Positions 8,797 through 18,009 of a DNA stretch of 64,000 nt are shown in pieces. The notes below the pieces were generated by a model. The model did no database searches. It saw only the letters and a program-made list of their open reading frames with translations, and was not told the origin of the DNA. The position numbers and the translations under genes are program-made. The first letter of the stretch is position 1; each line of letters starts with the position of its first letter. Source of the DNA: an uncultured Pseudomonadales bacterium (GTDB taxonomy: Bacteria > Pseudomonadota > Gammaproteobacteria > Pseudomonadales > Cellvibrionaceae); contig CANLTI010000007.1 of the NCBI GenBank assembly GCA_947494095.1, forward strand, positions 1-64,000, given 5' to 3'.

Positions 8797-9143
8797 CACA
8801 CGGACGCAACGGCACGGAGCCATAGGACATAGGACGGCATCTCAGGGATCGCTCAGGCAGAGCAACCGCATAGGAGCGGATGGAAAACGGACAAAGCTAC
8901 ACGGAATAGCAGCTATACAGGAGTACTAGGAACACGGAGGCCAAGCATGATGCTTGGTGAGAGAGTAAGGGTTAGGAAGATTTACAGCCAGAACGGAGCC
9001 ATTTAGGCGCACGGAAGATCAGTATCACGGAGTGATCAGCACGGATGACATGGCAAGAAGCCAGCACAACATAGGGAAGATCGCCCCCATAGGAAGGGAA
9101 GATTACAAAAAGCCGATACCTGCTAGCGGGTATCGGCTTTTTT
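8797..9143 (+). ncRNA. CsrB/RsmY/RsmZ-like CsrA-sequestering RNA
   Basis: About 345 bases with no protein frame but 21 GGA motifs, most of them as ACGGA, AGGA or AGGGA, the CsrA/RsmA recognition core. At least one sits in a perfect hairpin loop (TCACGGAGTGA at 9025-9035), and the stretch CCAAGCATGATGCTTGG at 8941-8957 forms another hairpin. It ends in a strong Rho-independent terminator (9107-9143). Size, GGA density and terminator match E. coli CsrB (about 370 nt). By family knowledge such RNAs titrate the translational regulator CsrA/RsmA and are switched on by GacS/GacA. The 5' end is predicted, not shown. The class is very likely; whether the sequence belongs to a named RNA family cannot be judged by eye. 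Confidence 0.88.
9107..9143 (+). terminator. Rho-independent terminator of the CsrB-like RNA
   Basis: AGCCGATACC pairs perfectly with GGTATCGGCT, extended by A-T pairs and followed by a run of six T's. It is the strongest terminator in the window and defines the RNA's 3' end near 9143. Confidence 0.9.
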
Positions 9144-9398
9144 GTGCTTACTATTTTACCCCTTTATTCACATCAACCAACCTGCATCAACTAATTCACA
9201 TCGACTAAGCTTACCGACTAGACAGTACCGCTGTGCGCTTTTAGTTTATCAGAACAACTCCTCAATATCACCCTTAAGCACACTCAGCCACCTCAATCAT
9301 CTTGCGCTATTGCGCCATAAAACAGACATAAAACAGACATGTCTTTGCAACATTACACGCCTACTCTATTAATAACCCTTAAACGAGGCGAGGCCTTT

Positions 9399-9914
9399 AT
9401 GAAACTCCTGCAAAATATTCATAACCTTGATGTGCAAACGTTCAGCTGGTGCCTAAAACGTAAACACCGCAACATGGCTGTACGCCTGAGCCGCGTTGTT
9501 TCGTACACCGCCAACGGCCCTTTTTATGTATTGGCAGGTTTGGCGTTTATTTTGGCTGAGCACTGGCCTTTGGTAAAACTTTTAGCCATCGGCTTTTTAT
9601 TAGAACGTACCGTGTATTTTATTTTTAAAAACGCTTTTAAACGCAACCGCCCGCCGGAGGCTATCCCTGGGTATATCAGCGTAATTAAGGCCTCCGATCA
9701 ATTTAGCTTTCCCTCGGGGCATACCTCGGCGGCCTTTTTAGTGGCGGTGGCTGTGAGTTGGGTATTCCCTTTTATGGCCTGGATCTTACTGCCTTGGGCC
9801 ATTGCCGTGGGCATGGCACGCGTCATACTCGGCGTACACTTTCCGACAGACACTCTCGCCGGCGCCACACTCGGTAGCTGCTTATGTTTAATACTTATCA
9901 GCCAATTGGTATAA
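9399..9914 (+). CDS. PAP2-family membrane phosphatase
   Basis: Integral membrane lipid phosphatase of the PAP2 / type 2 phosphatidic acid phosphatase family. It has 171 residues with about five membrane segments. The three catalytic motifs are present: KNAFKRNRP (C1), PSGHTSA (C2) and ARVILGVHFPTD (C3, with Ala in place of the usual Ser). The start at 9399 follows a GAGGCGAGG site. The glycosyltransferase gene starts six bases after its stop, so the two are one operon. Substrate (phosphatidic acid, undecaprenyl diphosphate or PGP) cannot be decided. Confidence 0.85.
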   Translation: MKLLQNIHNLDVQTFSWCLKRKHRNMAVRLSRVVSYTANGPFYVLAGLAFILAEHWPLVKLLAIGFLLERTVYFIFKNAFKRNRPPEAIPGYISVIKASDQFSFPSGHTSAAFLVAVAVSWVFPFMAWILLPWAIAVGMARVILGVHFPTDTLAGATLGSCLCLILISQLV

Positions 9915-9920
9915 CACTTA

Positions 9921-10994
9921 ATGAAAATTCTTTACGGCGTACAAGCCACCGGCAATGGCCACATCACACGAGCGCGCGCATTAGCCAAACAATTTGCCCA
10001 GCAAGGCATCGAAGTGGATTATTTATTTTCTGGCCGCGCCGCCGATAAATTTTTTGATATGGAGCCTTTTGGGCGCTGGCAGTGCAAGCGCGGACTCACC
10101 TTTGTCCATGAAGCCGGTCAATTAAATATTCCTAAAACACTGCAACAAAACAGCTTAAAAACGCTGCATAGCGACATCAAAGCTTTAGATCTTTCACCAT
10201 ATGACTTAGTGCTGACCGACTTCGAGCCTATTACCGCTTGGGCGGCGCGCAACCAACAAACAACCTGCATTGGGGTTGGTCATCAATATGCGTTTTACAA
10301 AAACGTCCCTAGGCGAGGTGATAATGTTATTTCCCGCGCGATTATGCGGCACTTTGCCCCAGCCGATATTCACCTAGGCTTGCACTGGCATCACTTTGGG
10401 CAGCCTATATTACCGCCCATTGCTGAAGTACACGAGAGCGATATAAGCACAGATACTAATAAAATTTTAGTGTACTTAGGGTTTGAAAGTCATGACGATA
10501 TTGTCCAAATGATAGAGCCCTTTAAAAGTCATTTATTTGTGATTTACGGCCCCTACCCGCGCTACCAAAGCGATGACAATATTCAATTTAAACCTTTATC
10601 ACGTGAAGGCTTCCAAAAAGATTTAGCCACCTGTAACGGCGTCATTTGCAATGCTGGCTTTGAGCTTGCCAGTGAGGCGATTCAATTAGGCAAAAAACTG
10701 TTGGTTAAGCCGTTGCACGGGCAAATGGAGCAACTCTCTAACGCAAAAGCCCTAGAAACTCTCGGTATTGGCATGACCATGGATAGCCTTGACAGTCGTG
10801 CGGTGAAAGGCTGGCTAGATAACTTTGAAGCCAAACAAATACAATACCCCAATGTGGCCGAGGCAATTGTGGACTGGCTACAGCATTCAAACCTACAAGA
10901 CACTCATATTTTGGCAGAACAGTTATGGGCACAGGTCAAGTCGCCACATATTAGTCCCTTTGAGCAAAACATGGGGCAGTGGCAGATCGCCTAA
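9921..10994 (+). CDS. MJ1255/VC2487-family glycosyltransferase
   Basis: 357 residues of the GT-B fold, similar to UDP-glycosyltransferases and MurG-like enzymes (family TIGR00661). The N-terminus has the acceptor-side motif VQATGNGHITRARALA (residues 7-22). The C-terminal domain carries GVICNAGFELASEAIQLGKK and PLHGQMEQLSNA, the nucleotide-sugar binding region. It has no membrane span. Pairing with a PAP2 phosphatase suggests glycosylation of a lipid or lipid-linked acceptor, but this is inference; the family has no settled substrate. Confidence 0.8.
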   Translation: MKILYGVQATGNGHITRARALAKQFAQQGIEVDYLFSGRAADKFFDMEPFGRWQCKRGLTFVHEAGQLNIPKTLQQNSLKTLHSDIKALDLSPYDLVLTDFEPITAWAARNQQTTCIGVGHQYAFYKNVPRRGDNVISRAIMRHFAPADIHLGLHWHHFGQPILPPIAEVHESDISTDTNKILVYLGFESHDDIVQMIEPFKSHLFVIYGPYPRYQSDDNIQFKPLSREGFQKDLATCNGVICNAGFELASEAIQLGKKLLVKPLHGQMEQLSNAKALETLGIGMTMDSLDSRAVKGWLDNFEAKQIQYPNVAEAIVDWLQHSNLQDTHILAEQLWAQVKSPHISPFEQNMGQWQIA

Positions 10995-11095
10995 GTGAGC
11001 TATGCGCAATATACTCACAGCCCTGACTTTAATACCTAGAAGACAACCCATCAGCACCCTGTCATAAGGGTTTGTTAGCTTGGCGCATAGCTGCA

Positions 11096-11911
11096 CTATT
11101 TTAAACGTACCGGCTCTGATACAAACTCAAGCGATGAATCCCAAGCAAACCGCGTTAAGAGCTCAGCAAAGCTGCCGCTGGGCTGAGCAGTAATGCTAAT
11201 GTGTGCGCCCGTTGCAAGGTGGCGAAAACTTAAACGGTAAGCATGTAGTAATAATCGTGGCGCAGAAAAATATTGAGCAAAATAATGGTTATACACCGAC
11301 TTGCCGTACTTAGGGCAACCAATCAGTGGGTGGCTCAAATGTTTAAAGTGACGCCGTATTTGATGCTTGCGCCCGGTATGCAAGTGCGCACGTACGAGAG
11401 AGAATCGGCTTTTAGGGTAACGGTCTATCTGTGCATCCACTTCAACAACCGCCAAACGCTTGAAGTGTGTTACGGCCTCTTGAGCAGGTTTTTCTTCTGT
11501 TTTTTTACAGGCTTTATCGCGCTTGTTTTTAAAATCATTAATAGGCTTTAAGGCATGATCAATAACACCCTGTTCAGGGCAATAACCACGACACACCAGT
11601 AAATACTCTTTGATCGCCTCGTTGGACTCCATTTGTATTTTAAGCGCTGCCACTGCCTCAGGGTTTTTACCAAAAATAATCACGCCCGAAGTGGGCTTAT
11701 CCAAGCGGTGAACAGGGTAAATGTAACACCCTATTTGATCACGTAGCTGCTGTAATAAAAACTGCGTTTCGTGTTTATCAATATTGCTTTTATGGACCAA
11801 TAGCCCAGCTGGCTTATCCACCGCAACATAGTCATCATCTTCAAATAAAATAGTCAACGCCGGTGAGGGTGCTGGGGACATTGGTGTGGTTGTCAATAAA
11901 GGGGTTTGCAT
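11096..11911 (-). CDS. truC: tRNA pseudouridine(65) synthase TruC
   Basis: RluA-family enzyme that isomerises U65 of tRNA. The 271 residues carry the catalytic HRLDKPTSGV motif with its Asp near residue 71, the family's VDKPAGLLVH start and the TGRKHQIRRHFKHLSHPLIG block. RHFKHL plus the long loop around KDKACKKTEE fits TruC better than RluA. Its ATG overlaps the stop of the smrA-like gene as TAATG, so translation is probably coupled. The N-terminal 20 residues are Pro/Thr rich and may be unstructured. Confidence 0.88.
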   Translation of the reverse strand: MQTPLLTTTPMSPAPSPALTILFEDDDYVAVDKPAGLLVHKSNIDKHETQFLLQQLRDQIGCYIYPVHRLDKPTSGVIIFGKNPEAVAALKIQMESNEAIKEYLLVCRGYCPEQGVIDHALKPINDFKNKRDKACKKTEEKPAQEAVTHFKRLAVVEVDAQIDRYPKSRFSLVRAHLHTGRKHQIRRHFKHLSHPLIGCPKYGKSVYNHYFAQYFSAPRLLLHAYRLSFRHLATGAHISITAQPSGSFAELLTRFAWDSSLEFVSEPVRLK

Positions 11912-12477
11912 TAGCGCTTCGAGTACTCTTCACGTGTTTTATTTTTTTTCGCGGTGCTTTTTTTCAACAGCACATAGGTTGCACCATAACTGCCGTGATG
12001 CTTTTGTGCCGTATGAAACGCCAAAACATGCTCCATTTGCGGCAACCAATAGGCCACGCAGCTTTTCAATAATGCCGGCTGTTCGCGCCCCTCGCCTTTA
12101 CCGTGAGTAATTAAGGCGGTCCGTACATCATTGGCCACACAATCTTGAATAAATTGGTACACAATAATACGAGCACGCTCGACGGTCATTTTATGCAAAT
12201 CTAATCGCGCATCTATGGCATATTTACCCATTCGCATGCTTTTGTATACGCCGTGCTGTACGCCTGGCCGCACAAAAGCCAACAGCGTCATAGGCTCGAC
12301 CATCTCTATTGGGTCACCCGATAGAGGGTCGTCGGGTATAGCCGCTTCTACTTGCGCCGCTGCTCGCCGCTGCGCTAAAGCCTTAGGGTCTACCGATGAT
12401 TTATTCAACTCGACGCGCTCGGCCACCACAAGCGGGGTTACATCCCCTCCTAACAACGCTAAAAAATCATCCGTCAT
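11911..12477 (-). CDS. Smr-domain protein (SmrA-like endonuclease)
   Basis: 188 residues with a C-terminal Smr domain: LDLHKMTVERAR at about 92-103 and THGKGEG near 124-130, the two conserved motifs of the MutS2-type Smr nuclease fold. The N-terminal half is charged and probably flexible. Proteobacterial SmrA/SmrB proteins cut RNA or DNA; SmrB acts on mRNA at collided ribosomes, while the role of SmrA is less clear. The gene is directly upstream of, and coupled to, truC. Confidence 0.82.
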   Translation of the reverse strand: MTDDFLALLGGDVTPLVVAERVELNKSSVDPKALAQRRAAAQVEAAIPDDPLSGDPIEMVEPMTLLAFVRPGVQHGVYKSMRMGKYAIDARLDLHKMTVERARIIVYQFIQDCVANDVRTALITHGKGEGREQPALLKSCVAYWLPQMEHVLAFHTAQKHHGSYGATYVLLKKSTAKKNKTREEYSKR

Positions 12478-12506
12478 CTCTTTGCCTCATTAACACTTTA
12501 CATCAG

Positions 12507-12531
12507 GGCGCCAACAACACACGTTGGCGCC
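12507..12531. terminator. GC-rich hairpin between ppnN and the smrA-like gene
   Basis: GGCGCCAAC pairs perfectly with GTTGGCGCC around a 7-base loop. It lies just after the ppnN stop (minus strand). A T-rich stretch follows only on the plus side, so for ppnN it may act as a 3' structure rather than a classic terminator. Confidence 0.5.
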
Positions 12532-12551
12532 ATTTATCTTTTACACAGGCG

Positions 12552-13913
12552 CTAGCGAACTATTTTATAGCACGGTATATATTCTTGAGTGGGTATTTTC
12601 ATGCGCTTTTGTAGCACGAAGGCTTTCAACAAGGCATCGAGTGGCTCGATGATACTGAGCTCGCCGCTAATCTGGTATGGGCCATGCTCGGCAACAGCTT
12701 TAATGCCATCGGCTTTGACGTTACCATCCACAATTCCTGAAAATGCTTTGCGTAAATTAGCCGCAAGCGTATGCACCGGCTGATTTTTAGCTAGGCTTAA
12801 GCCACTCATTGACTCATGCGTGGGCTTAAAAGTTTTTTGCAAATCTTCATCTATATAGAGTAACCAATTAAAATAGTAAGCATCTTGCTTTGCACGCCTA
12901 AACGTTTGCACTTCTTTTAGGGCATCGCGCTGGGCACGCGCAACCGCAGCAGGGTCATCAATAATAATCGAGTATAACGCTTGCGCCTGCGGCCCTAAGG
13001 TTTTACCAATAAAATCATCAATTTGCTCAAAATACCCAGCAGCCTCTTTGGGGCCTGTAAATATTAACGGAAAAGGAATTTCTTTATTTTTAGGGTGCAG
13101 CAAAATACCTAAAATATAGAGAATTTCTTCGGCTGTGCCGGCGCCTCCGGGAAACACAACAATACCGTGACCGGTACGTACAAAGGCCTCTAGGCGCTTT
13201 TCAATATCGGGCAAAATAATTAAATTATTCACAATCGGGTTGGGCGATTCGGCCGCAATAATACCCGGCTCAGTAATACCTAAATAACGCCCTTTAATAC
13301 GCTGTTTAGTATGAGCAATAGCTGCACCTTTCATGGGGCCTTTCATGGCACCAGGCCCGCAGCCTGTGCAAATATCTAATCCGCGAAGCCCCAGCTCATA
13401 GCCTACTTGCTTTGTGTATTGGTATTCAATTTCACCAATTGAATGACCACCCCAACACACGGTCAAATTGCATTGATCATTGCCTTTAAAAGCTGCGGCA
13501 TTGCGCAAAATATGGAAGACAGCATTGGTAATATCTTCTTGCTTATCCATGTTTAATGCACAATTGGCATTGAGCTCATTATTGATATAAACCAAATCAC
13601 GCAAGGCGGCAAAAACATGCTCTTTAATCCCTACCACCATTTCGCCATCAACAAACGCATTGGCTGGGGCATTGGTGATTTCGAGTTTAATACCGCGCTC
13701 TTGCTGAATTAATGCAATGGCAAAATCTTTATTGGCATCGAGTACTTCTTGCGTGCTATCGACTTCGCTGCCGGTATTGAGAACCGCTAACGCACAGCGC
13801 CTAAACGTATCGTACATATGTGTACTACTCGTTTGCGCTAAACGCTCCACCTCCCATTGCGACAGTACATCTAAAGTGGCATCTGGGGTAATACGTGTTG
13901 TTATTTTTTCCAT
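12552..13913 (-). CDS. ppnN: Pyrimidine/purine nucleotide 5'-monophosphate nucleosidase PpnN (YgdH)
   Basis: Cleaves the N-glycosidic bond of nucleoside monophosphates to give base and ribose-5-P. In E. coli it is activated by (p)ppGpp. The 453 residues match the length of E. coli PpnN (454). A LOG-type Rossmann core shows CWGGHSIGEIEY, CTGCGPGAMKGPMKGA and FPGGAGTAEEILYIL, with flanking N- and C-terminal domains characteristic of PpnN rather than of the short LOG enzymes. Confidence 0.93.
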   Translation of the reverse strand: MEKITTRITPDATLDVLSQWEVERLAQTSSTHMYDTFRRCALAVLNTGSEVDSTQEVLDANKDFAIALIQQERGIKLEITNAPANAFVDGEMVVGIKEHVFAALRDLVYINNELNANCALNMDKQEDITNAVFHILRNAAAFKGNDQCNLTVCWGGHSIGEIEYQYTKQVGYELGLRGLDICTGCGPGAMKGPMKGAAIAHTKQRIKGRYLGITEPGIIAAESPNPIVNNLIILPDIEKRLEAFVRTGHGIVVFPGGAGTAEEILYILGILLHPKNKEIPFPLIFTGPKEAAGYFEQIDDFIGKTLGPQAQALYSIIIDDPAAVARAQRDALKEVQTFRRAKQDAYYFNWLLYIDEDLQKTFKPTHESMSGLSLAKNQPVHTLAANLRKAFSGIVDGNVKADGIKAVAEHGPYQISGELSIIEPLDALLKAFVLQKRMKIPTQEYIPCYKIVR

Positions 13914-14042
13914 GGTTATCTCCTATATTGCATCGATAAAGTTTAGCCGCTTAGTCACATGTACGGCTAAACTTTACACCGCTATAAAACCAGTCTTATT
14001 CGTCGGGCTCTATAGGTTCAGGTCAATAATAAACTGGTCTAT

Positions 14043-16673
14043 TTACTGAGCATTCACCTTAAAAGGCTTAGTTAACAATATAAGCTGCGGCAATAAAAAT
14101 AACGCCCCCGAAAGTGCAGCAAGCATGGCTAGGCCCGTCAATAAACCAAAGTAAATAGTGGGGATAAATTGCGACAGCACCATAATAGAAAAACCAAAAA
14201 TAATAATTACAGAGGTGTAATACATCGCTCGCCCAATAGAGCTGTGCGCACGATGCATCGCCTGCATATAATTACCGTCTATGGCCAGCTCGGTTTTAAA
14301 ACGATGAATATAATGAATCGTATCGTCCACACCAATGCCCACCGTAATTGCAGCAATTGTGATGGTCATCATATCGAGTGGAATACCGACTAAACCCATT
14401 CCTCCTAAAATAGCACTGGCCGCCAACACATTGGGCACCAGCGCAACAAGCGCAATCGTCAAGCTTCTAAAGAGCAACAAAAACATAAAGCCAATGCCTA
14501 AAAATACTGCACCCATGGTGACAATTTGTGAGCTAAATAAACTTTGCAGCATATTGTTATAAAGAATAAGTAATCCACTAAAGCGCACATGAGCAACATC
14601 TACACCGTCCATAGCGGCTAAATCGGTGCGAATACGCTCGACTAACTTAGCGCGCTGTAGGCCTGGGTAGGTGTCGATAATACGCATAGTAATACGCGCT
14701 TGGTCATTGTCGGTGTCTAAATAAGGCGCCACCAAGACTTGGCTCACATCCTCGGTTAGCGCTTGCTCCATGAGGGCGAGCTCAAAATTATTTAAACTGC
14801 CATTAATATCTTTACCGACTTTATACAGCGTCGCTAAGGATTGCACTTTACCGACCTCTGGCAAAGCGTCGAGGTAATCGGTTATTTGCTCAATAAGTTG
14901 CAAGCCTGCCACGGTCATCCAAATACTGGCTTGTTTAGGCGCTTGCTCACTAAACGGATCAGCATCACCAAAAGGGTCTTCTTCGACGGCTGTTGCCGGC
15001 TGCGCAAAAGGATCTTCGTCGCCAAACTCATCAACGTCATCTACATCTACATCTACAGCATCAGAATTTATAGCCTCAGAGCTAATAGTCTCAGAGCTAT
15101 CATCGAAGGCTGTGTCTGTCGAGGCTGCCGCTGGCGCCACGAGTAATGCAGTTGCCGCCTCGGGCGCTAAGATAATATCGAACGATGTCGTGCCACCTAG
15201 CTTTTGATCAATAAGCGATAAGCCTTTGTGAATTTCGGTTTCATCATGAAAGTAATCCACAAAGCGGTTTTCAACTTGCAAGCGGCTAATGCCCCAAATG
15301 CTCAAGCCCAACACGACCAGCGATAAAATTAAAATACCGTTACCCAAACGCTCTACCGCTACAGCACAATAAGCGGTAAAAGGCTTGCTTGGCTGAGTAG
15401 ATGCGGCTGGCTTGATCACTTCACGCGGTAGTAACACCAAAGCGGCAGGCAATAAAACAAACGCCAATATGACCGCCAATATCAAACCCATCGTCATCAT
15501 CCAGCCAAAGTCCATCACTGGCCGAATATCACTAACCACCAAAGAGACAAAAGCCACTATCGTTGTTAAAGCCGTATACAAGCACGGTTTAACCATATAA
15601 TTACACGTAGCCAATACGAGCTGCTGCTGTGTCCAGCTCGGTTGTGCTTCGGCGTATTCGCGGTAGCGCACCACCAAATGAATAATAATGGCTAAAGCAA
15701 TAATTAGCAGCAAAGCCACAAAATTAGACGAGATTACCGTTAAGTGCCAATCGGCCCAAGAGATAATGCCTAACGTCATGGTTACCGCACTCACGCAAGT
15801 CACTAAAGGAATAACAACAAACTTTACCGAGCGAAAGATAAACGCCAAAATAAAGACCATAAAGAGTAAAGCGGCACTGCCAAACACGATCAAATCTTTA
15901 CGAATAAACGTAATCATATCCGCCGTAATCATCGTAATGCCGCCAACGTAAATTTGTGCATCGTTTTGGTAATGCGCCACCGCTTCACGCACCGCTTGCA
16001 CACGCTCACGTGAGGCCGTTTCTGCTTTCGTTTTGTGTACTGCAAACTCGGCACTCACCGCTTTAAGTTCGGCGGCCTCTTGTGCGCTTAAACCTTGTTT
16101 TTTTTGCTTTAATCGCAAGTCGTCGCGCGCGCTAACCAATCGAATATAGTCAAGGTCAACGGCTAAGTTAAGCTGTAGTGCCGTGGTATTGCCGTCAGGG
16201 CTTAAAATTAACTTGCGATAAATAGGGCTTTCTAAAAACTCCGCTTTAGCGAGCGTACGATCCACCCCTGGGTCTAATAAATTGCGCGGCTCTTTCGCCA
16301 TATCACGCAAACTGAGTTTTGGGCTGTACAATAAAGGCACATTTAAAATGCTATTAATGCCCGTCACACCCTCTATATTGGCGAGTTCTTTGTGTAAATC
16401 ATCCAACGTGTTAAGCGCTGCATCTTCAAACAAGGGTGTATTAGGGGAGTAAGTCACCACCAAAAAGTCGCCGCTATCGTATTGTTTGCTGACTTCACGA
16501 AAGTAATCTAAATCGGCATCGCGCTCTAATGTCAAAGAATCAGATGACGCATCGAGGCGCAATTTAGGGAGCCCCGCAACCGCAACAATTAAAGCGAGTA
16601 CAATGAGTAACAATATGGCCTTGGGGTATTTGACGACAAAATTTAACCATTTAGCGGCCGCTTGGTCGATCAT
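14043..16673 (-). CDS. RND-superfamily exporter of the MMPL type
   Basis: 876-residue inner-membrane protein. One membrane helix at residues 17-37 is followed by a periplasmic domain, five helices (about 255-420), a second periplasmic domain and five more helices (about 715-870). This is the doubled layout of RND/MMPL transporters. GMGLVGIPLDMMTITIAAITVGIGVDDTIHY in the second half is the typical intramembrane Asp-containing segment. An Asp/Ser-rich insert with two DPFAQ/DPFGDADPF-like stretches lies near residues 515-580, in the second periplasmic loop. No membrane fusion protein or outer-membrane channel gene adjoins it. Substrate unknown; hydrophobic compounds are usual for the family. Confidence 0.85.
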   Translation of the reverse strand: MIDQAAAKWLNFVVKYPKAILLLIVLALIVAVAGLPKLRLDASSDSLTLERDADLDYFREVSKQYDSGDFLVVTYSPNTPLFEDAALNTLDDLHKELANIEGVTGINSILNVPLLYSPKLSLRDMAKEPRNLLDPGVDRTLAKAEFLESPIYRKLILSPDGNTTALQLNLAVDLDYIRLVSARDDLRLKQKKQGLSAQEAAELKAVSAEFAVHKTKAETASRERVQAVREAVAHYQNDAQIYVGGITMITADMITFIRKDLIVFGSAALLFMVFILAFIFRSVKFVVIPLVTCVSAVTMTLGIISWADWHLTVISSNFVALLLIIALAIIIHLVVRYREYAEAQPSWTQQQLVLATCNYMVKPCLYTALTTIVAFVSLVVSDIRPVMDFGWMMTMGLILAVILAFVLLPAALVLLPREVIKPAASTQPSKPFTAYCAVAVERLGNGILILSLVVLGLSIWGISRLQVENRFVDYFHDETEIHKGLSLIDQKLGGTTSFDIILAPEAATALLVAPAAASTDTAFDDSSETISSEAINSDAVDVDVDDVDEFGDEDPFAQPATAVEEDPFGDADPFSEQAPKQASIWMTVAGLQLIEQITDYLDALPEVGKVQSLATLYKVGKDINGSLNNFELALMEQALTEDVSQVLVAPYLDTDNDQARITMRIIDTYPGLQRAKLVERIRTDLAAMDGVDVAHVRFSGLLILYNNMLQSLFSSQIVTMGAVFLGIGFMFLLLFRSLTIALVALVPNVLAASAILGGMGLVGIPLDMMTITIAAITVGIGVDDTIHYIHRFKTELAIDGNYMQAMHRAHSSIGRAMYYTSVIIIFGFSIMVLSQFIPTIYFGLLTGLAMLAALSGALFLLPQLILLTKPFKVNAQ

Positions 16674-16899
16674 AATCTTCCTCTATACTTAAAAATAAAA
16701 AATCGAATAAAACCCGTGCTAAGCACAGGCCGCATCAATGGCGTACTGGCCCTGCAAACACTACAATAAGTGTCATAATTACACCACACATTAAAAGGGC
16801 CGTGTATTCTACCGCTAATGGTACATTTTAGCAGTGCTTGACCTCTTTATATTTACAGCTGTGACCCTGTATACTCTTCGCGTAAAACAAGGGGTGAGA

Positions 16900-17730
16900 A
16901 TGCTCAAACTACAATTTAATGATGCTCGGCAAGACCCCGTATGGATGGTCGAAAAAAACTTCACCATCGGCAGCGGCGACGATAACAGCTTAGTGATTGA
17001 TGATGCATCGGTTAGCCCGCAGCACGCCAAAATCACCTGTACCCGCCAAACCTACGTGCTCAAAGATCTAGGTAGCGCAGGCGGCACCCAAGTCAATAGC
17101 AGCGCCGTCAACCAACATGCCGTCGCTTGTCGCGATACCCTCAAGTTTGGCGATGTTGAGCTCATCATTGTAGACCCCGCCACCGAACAACGCGATTATG
17201 AGTGGTCGCTGATTGCCAGCTCCAGCTTTTTAACCGGGCAAGAGTTTCCCATTCATGCTCAAAATGGCCACACAATTACTATAGGCCGCGGCAAACATTG
17301 CGACATTGCATTCCCTGGCACTCACCTTTCCAAAGAGCATGCACGCTTCACCCCCAGCCCAGAAGGACTACAAGTAGAAGACTTGAGTTCAGAAAACGGG
17401 GTCTTTGTGAATGATAAGCGCGTTCCCCAAGCCATTTTACGTGCCGGCGATAAAGTGCGCTTAGATGTGTACAGCTTTCGCGTGTTTGGCCCAGGTATTG
17501 ATACCCCACGCTCGGCGATTGCCCTAATACGCGGTACCGCAACCTCGTCAAGCCAAGACGACGAACCCACCGAAACCCACAACCCCAAGCAATGGATCAC
17601 CCGCCCAACCTCGCCCGGCAATCGCTCAGAGTCACGAGCCAATGCCAACAACCCACCGCCTATGGTCTATTTGTTTAGCCTAATTATGGTGGGTTTACTG
17701 TTTGGACTATCGGTCTATTTATTTTTATAA
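16900..17730 (+). CDS. Double FHA-domain protein with C-terminal membrane anchor
   Basis: 276 residues. Two FHA (phosphothreonine-binding) domains: the first spans about 20-90 (IGSGDDNSLVIDD, SVSPQHAKI). The second spans about 128-200 (IGRGKHCDIAFPG, HLSKEHARF, LSSENGVFVNDKRV), with the classic GR..S..H..N residues only in the second. A Pro/Ser/Thr-rich linker leads to one membrane helix at 252-273. The start at 16900 follows AAGGGGTGAG. FHA proteins usually read Ser/Thr kinase signals or serve type VI secretion, but no kinase or T6SS gene is visible nearby, so its partner is unknown. Confidence 0.85.
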   Translation: MLKLQFNDARQDPVWMVEKNFTIGSGDDNSLVIDDASVSPQHAKITCTRQTYVLKDLGSAGGTQVNSSAVNQHAVACRDTLKFGDVELIIVDPATEQRDYEWSLIASSSFLTGQEFPIHAQNGHTITIGRGKHCDIAFPGTHLSKEHARFTPSPEGLQVEDLSSENGVFVNDKRVPQAILRAGDKVRLDVYSFRVFGPGIDTPRSAIALIRGTATSSSQDDEPTETHNPKQWITRPTSPGNRSESRANANNPPPMVYLFSLIMVGLLFGLSVYLFL

Positions 17731-17847
17731 CCACCGCTGATTTTGGTGGGTAGCGACCTTTTTACTTTGATTAGACTACCTGCAATGACGAACCCGTCAT
17801 TGTTAAAAACAACGCTACTGTTCAAACAAAGGCGTCGAAATTCATCG

Positions 17848-18008
17848 GTATCGAAACGCATAGCCGTCGAAATTGGGTGCTAATGAATTATTGATCGGGC
17901 CGCTCAAGCCATCTACGACTTAGCGCTCCTCGACTTTGTGCTCGTGCACAGCCTAAGATCGCATATCGCCATACAGGTGCGTGGTCTAACCCTTGCCTTC
18001 CCCCAAGC
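17848..18008. repeat. Decayed copy (D) of the GTAA-ended MITE family
   Basis: This stretch matches, in reverse orientation, the half of the elements at 33004 and 53541 that holds the motifs GGGCCGCTCAAGCC, ATCTACGACTT and CGACTTTGTGCTC. Similarity fades before 17848 and stops at the gspB stop codon (18010), so the other terminal repeat is lost. No target duplication is visible. Confidence 0.65.
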
Positions 18009-18009
18009 A

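Noticed and set aside
8439..9398. CRISPR array or tRNA cluster in the large gap
   Set aside because: No regular repeats with spacers and no tRNA-like T-loop; the GGA motifs are irregularly spaced and fit CsrA binding instead.
11000..11091. 9-bp inverted repeat GCTATGCGC / GCGCATAGC between convergent genes
   Set aside because: Arms are 74 bases apart and no T-run follows; could be chance.
15412..15951. Long plus frames inside the exporter gene
   Set aside because: Shadows of the MMPL coding region; Lys/Ile/Thr-rich composition typical of antisense to membrane helices.
16838..16875. TTGACC...TATACT as a promoter of the FHA gene
   Set aside because: The spacer is 26 bases, too long for a sigma-70 promoter; a weaker TTTATA with 18 bases is possible but not convincing.
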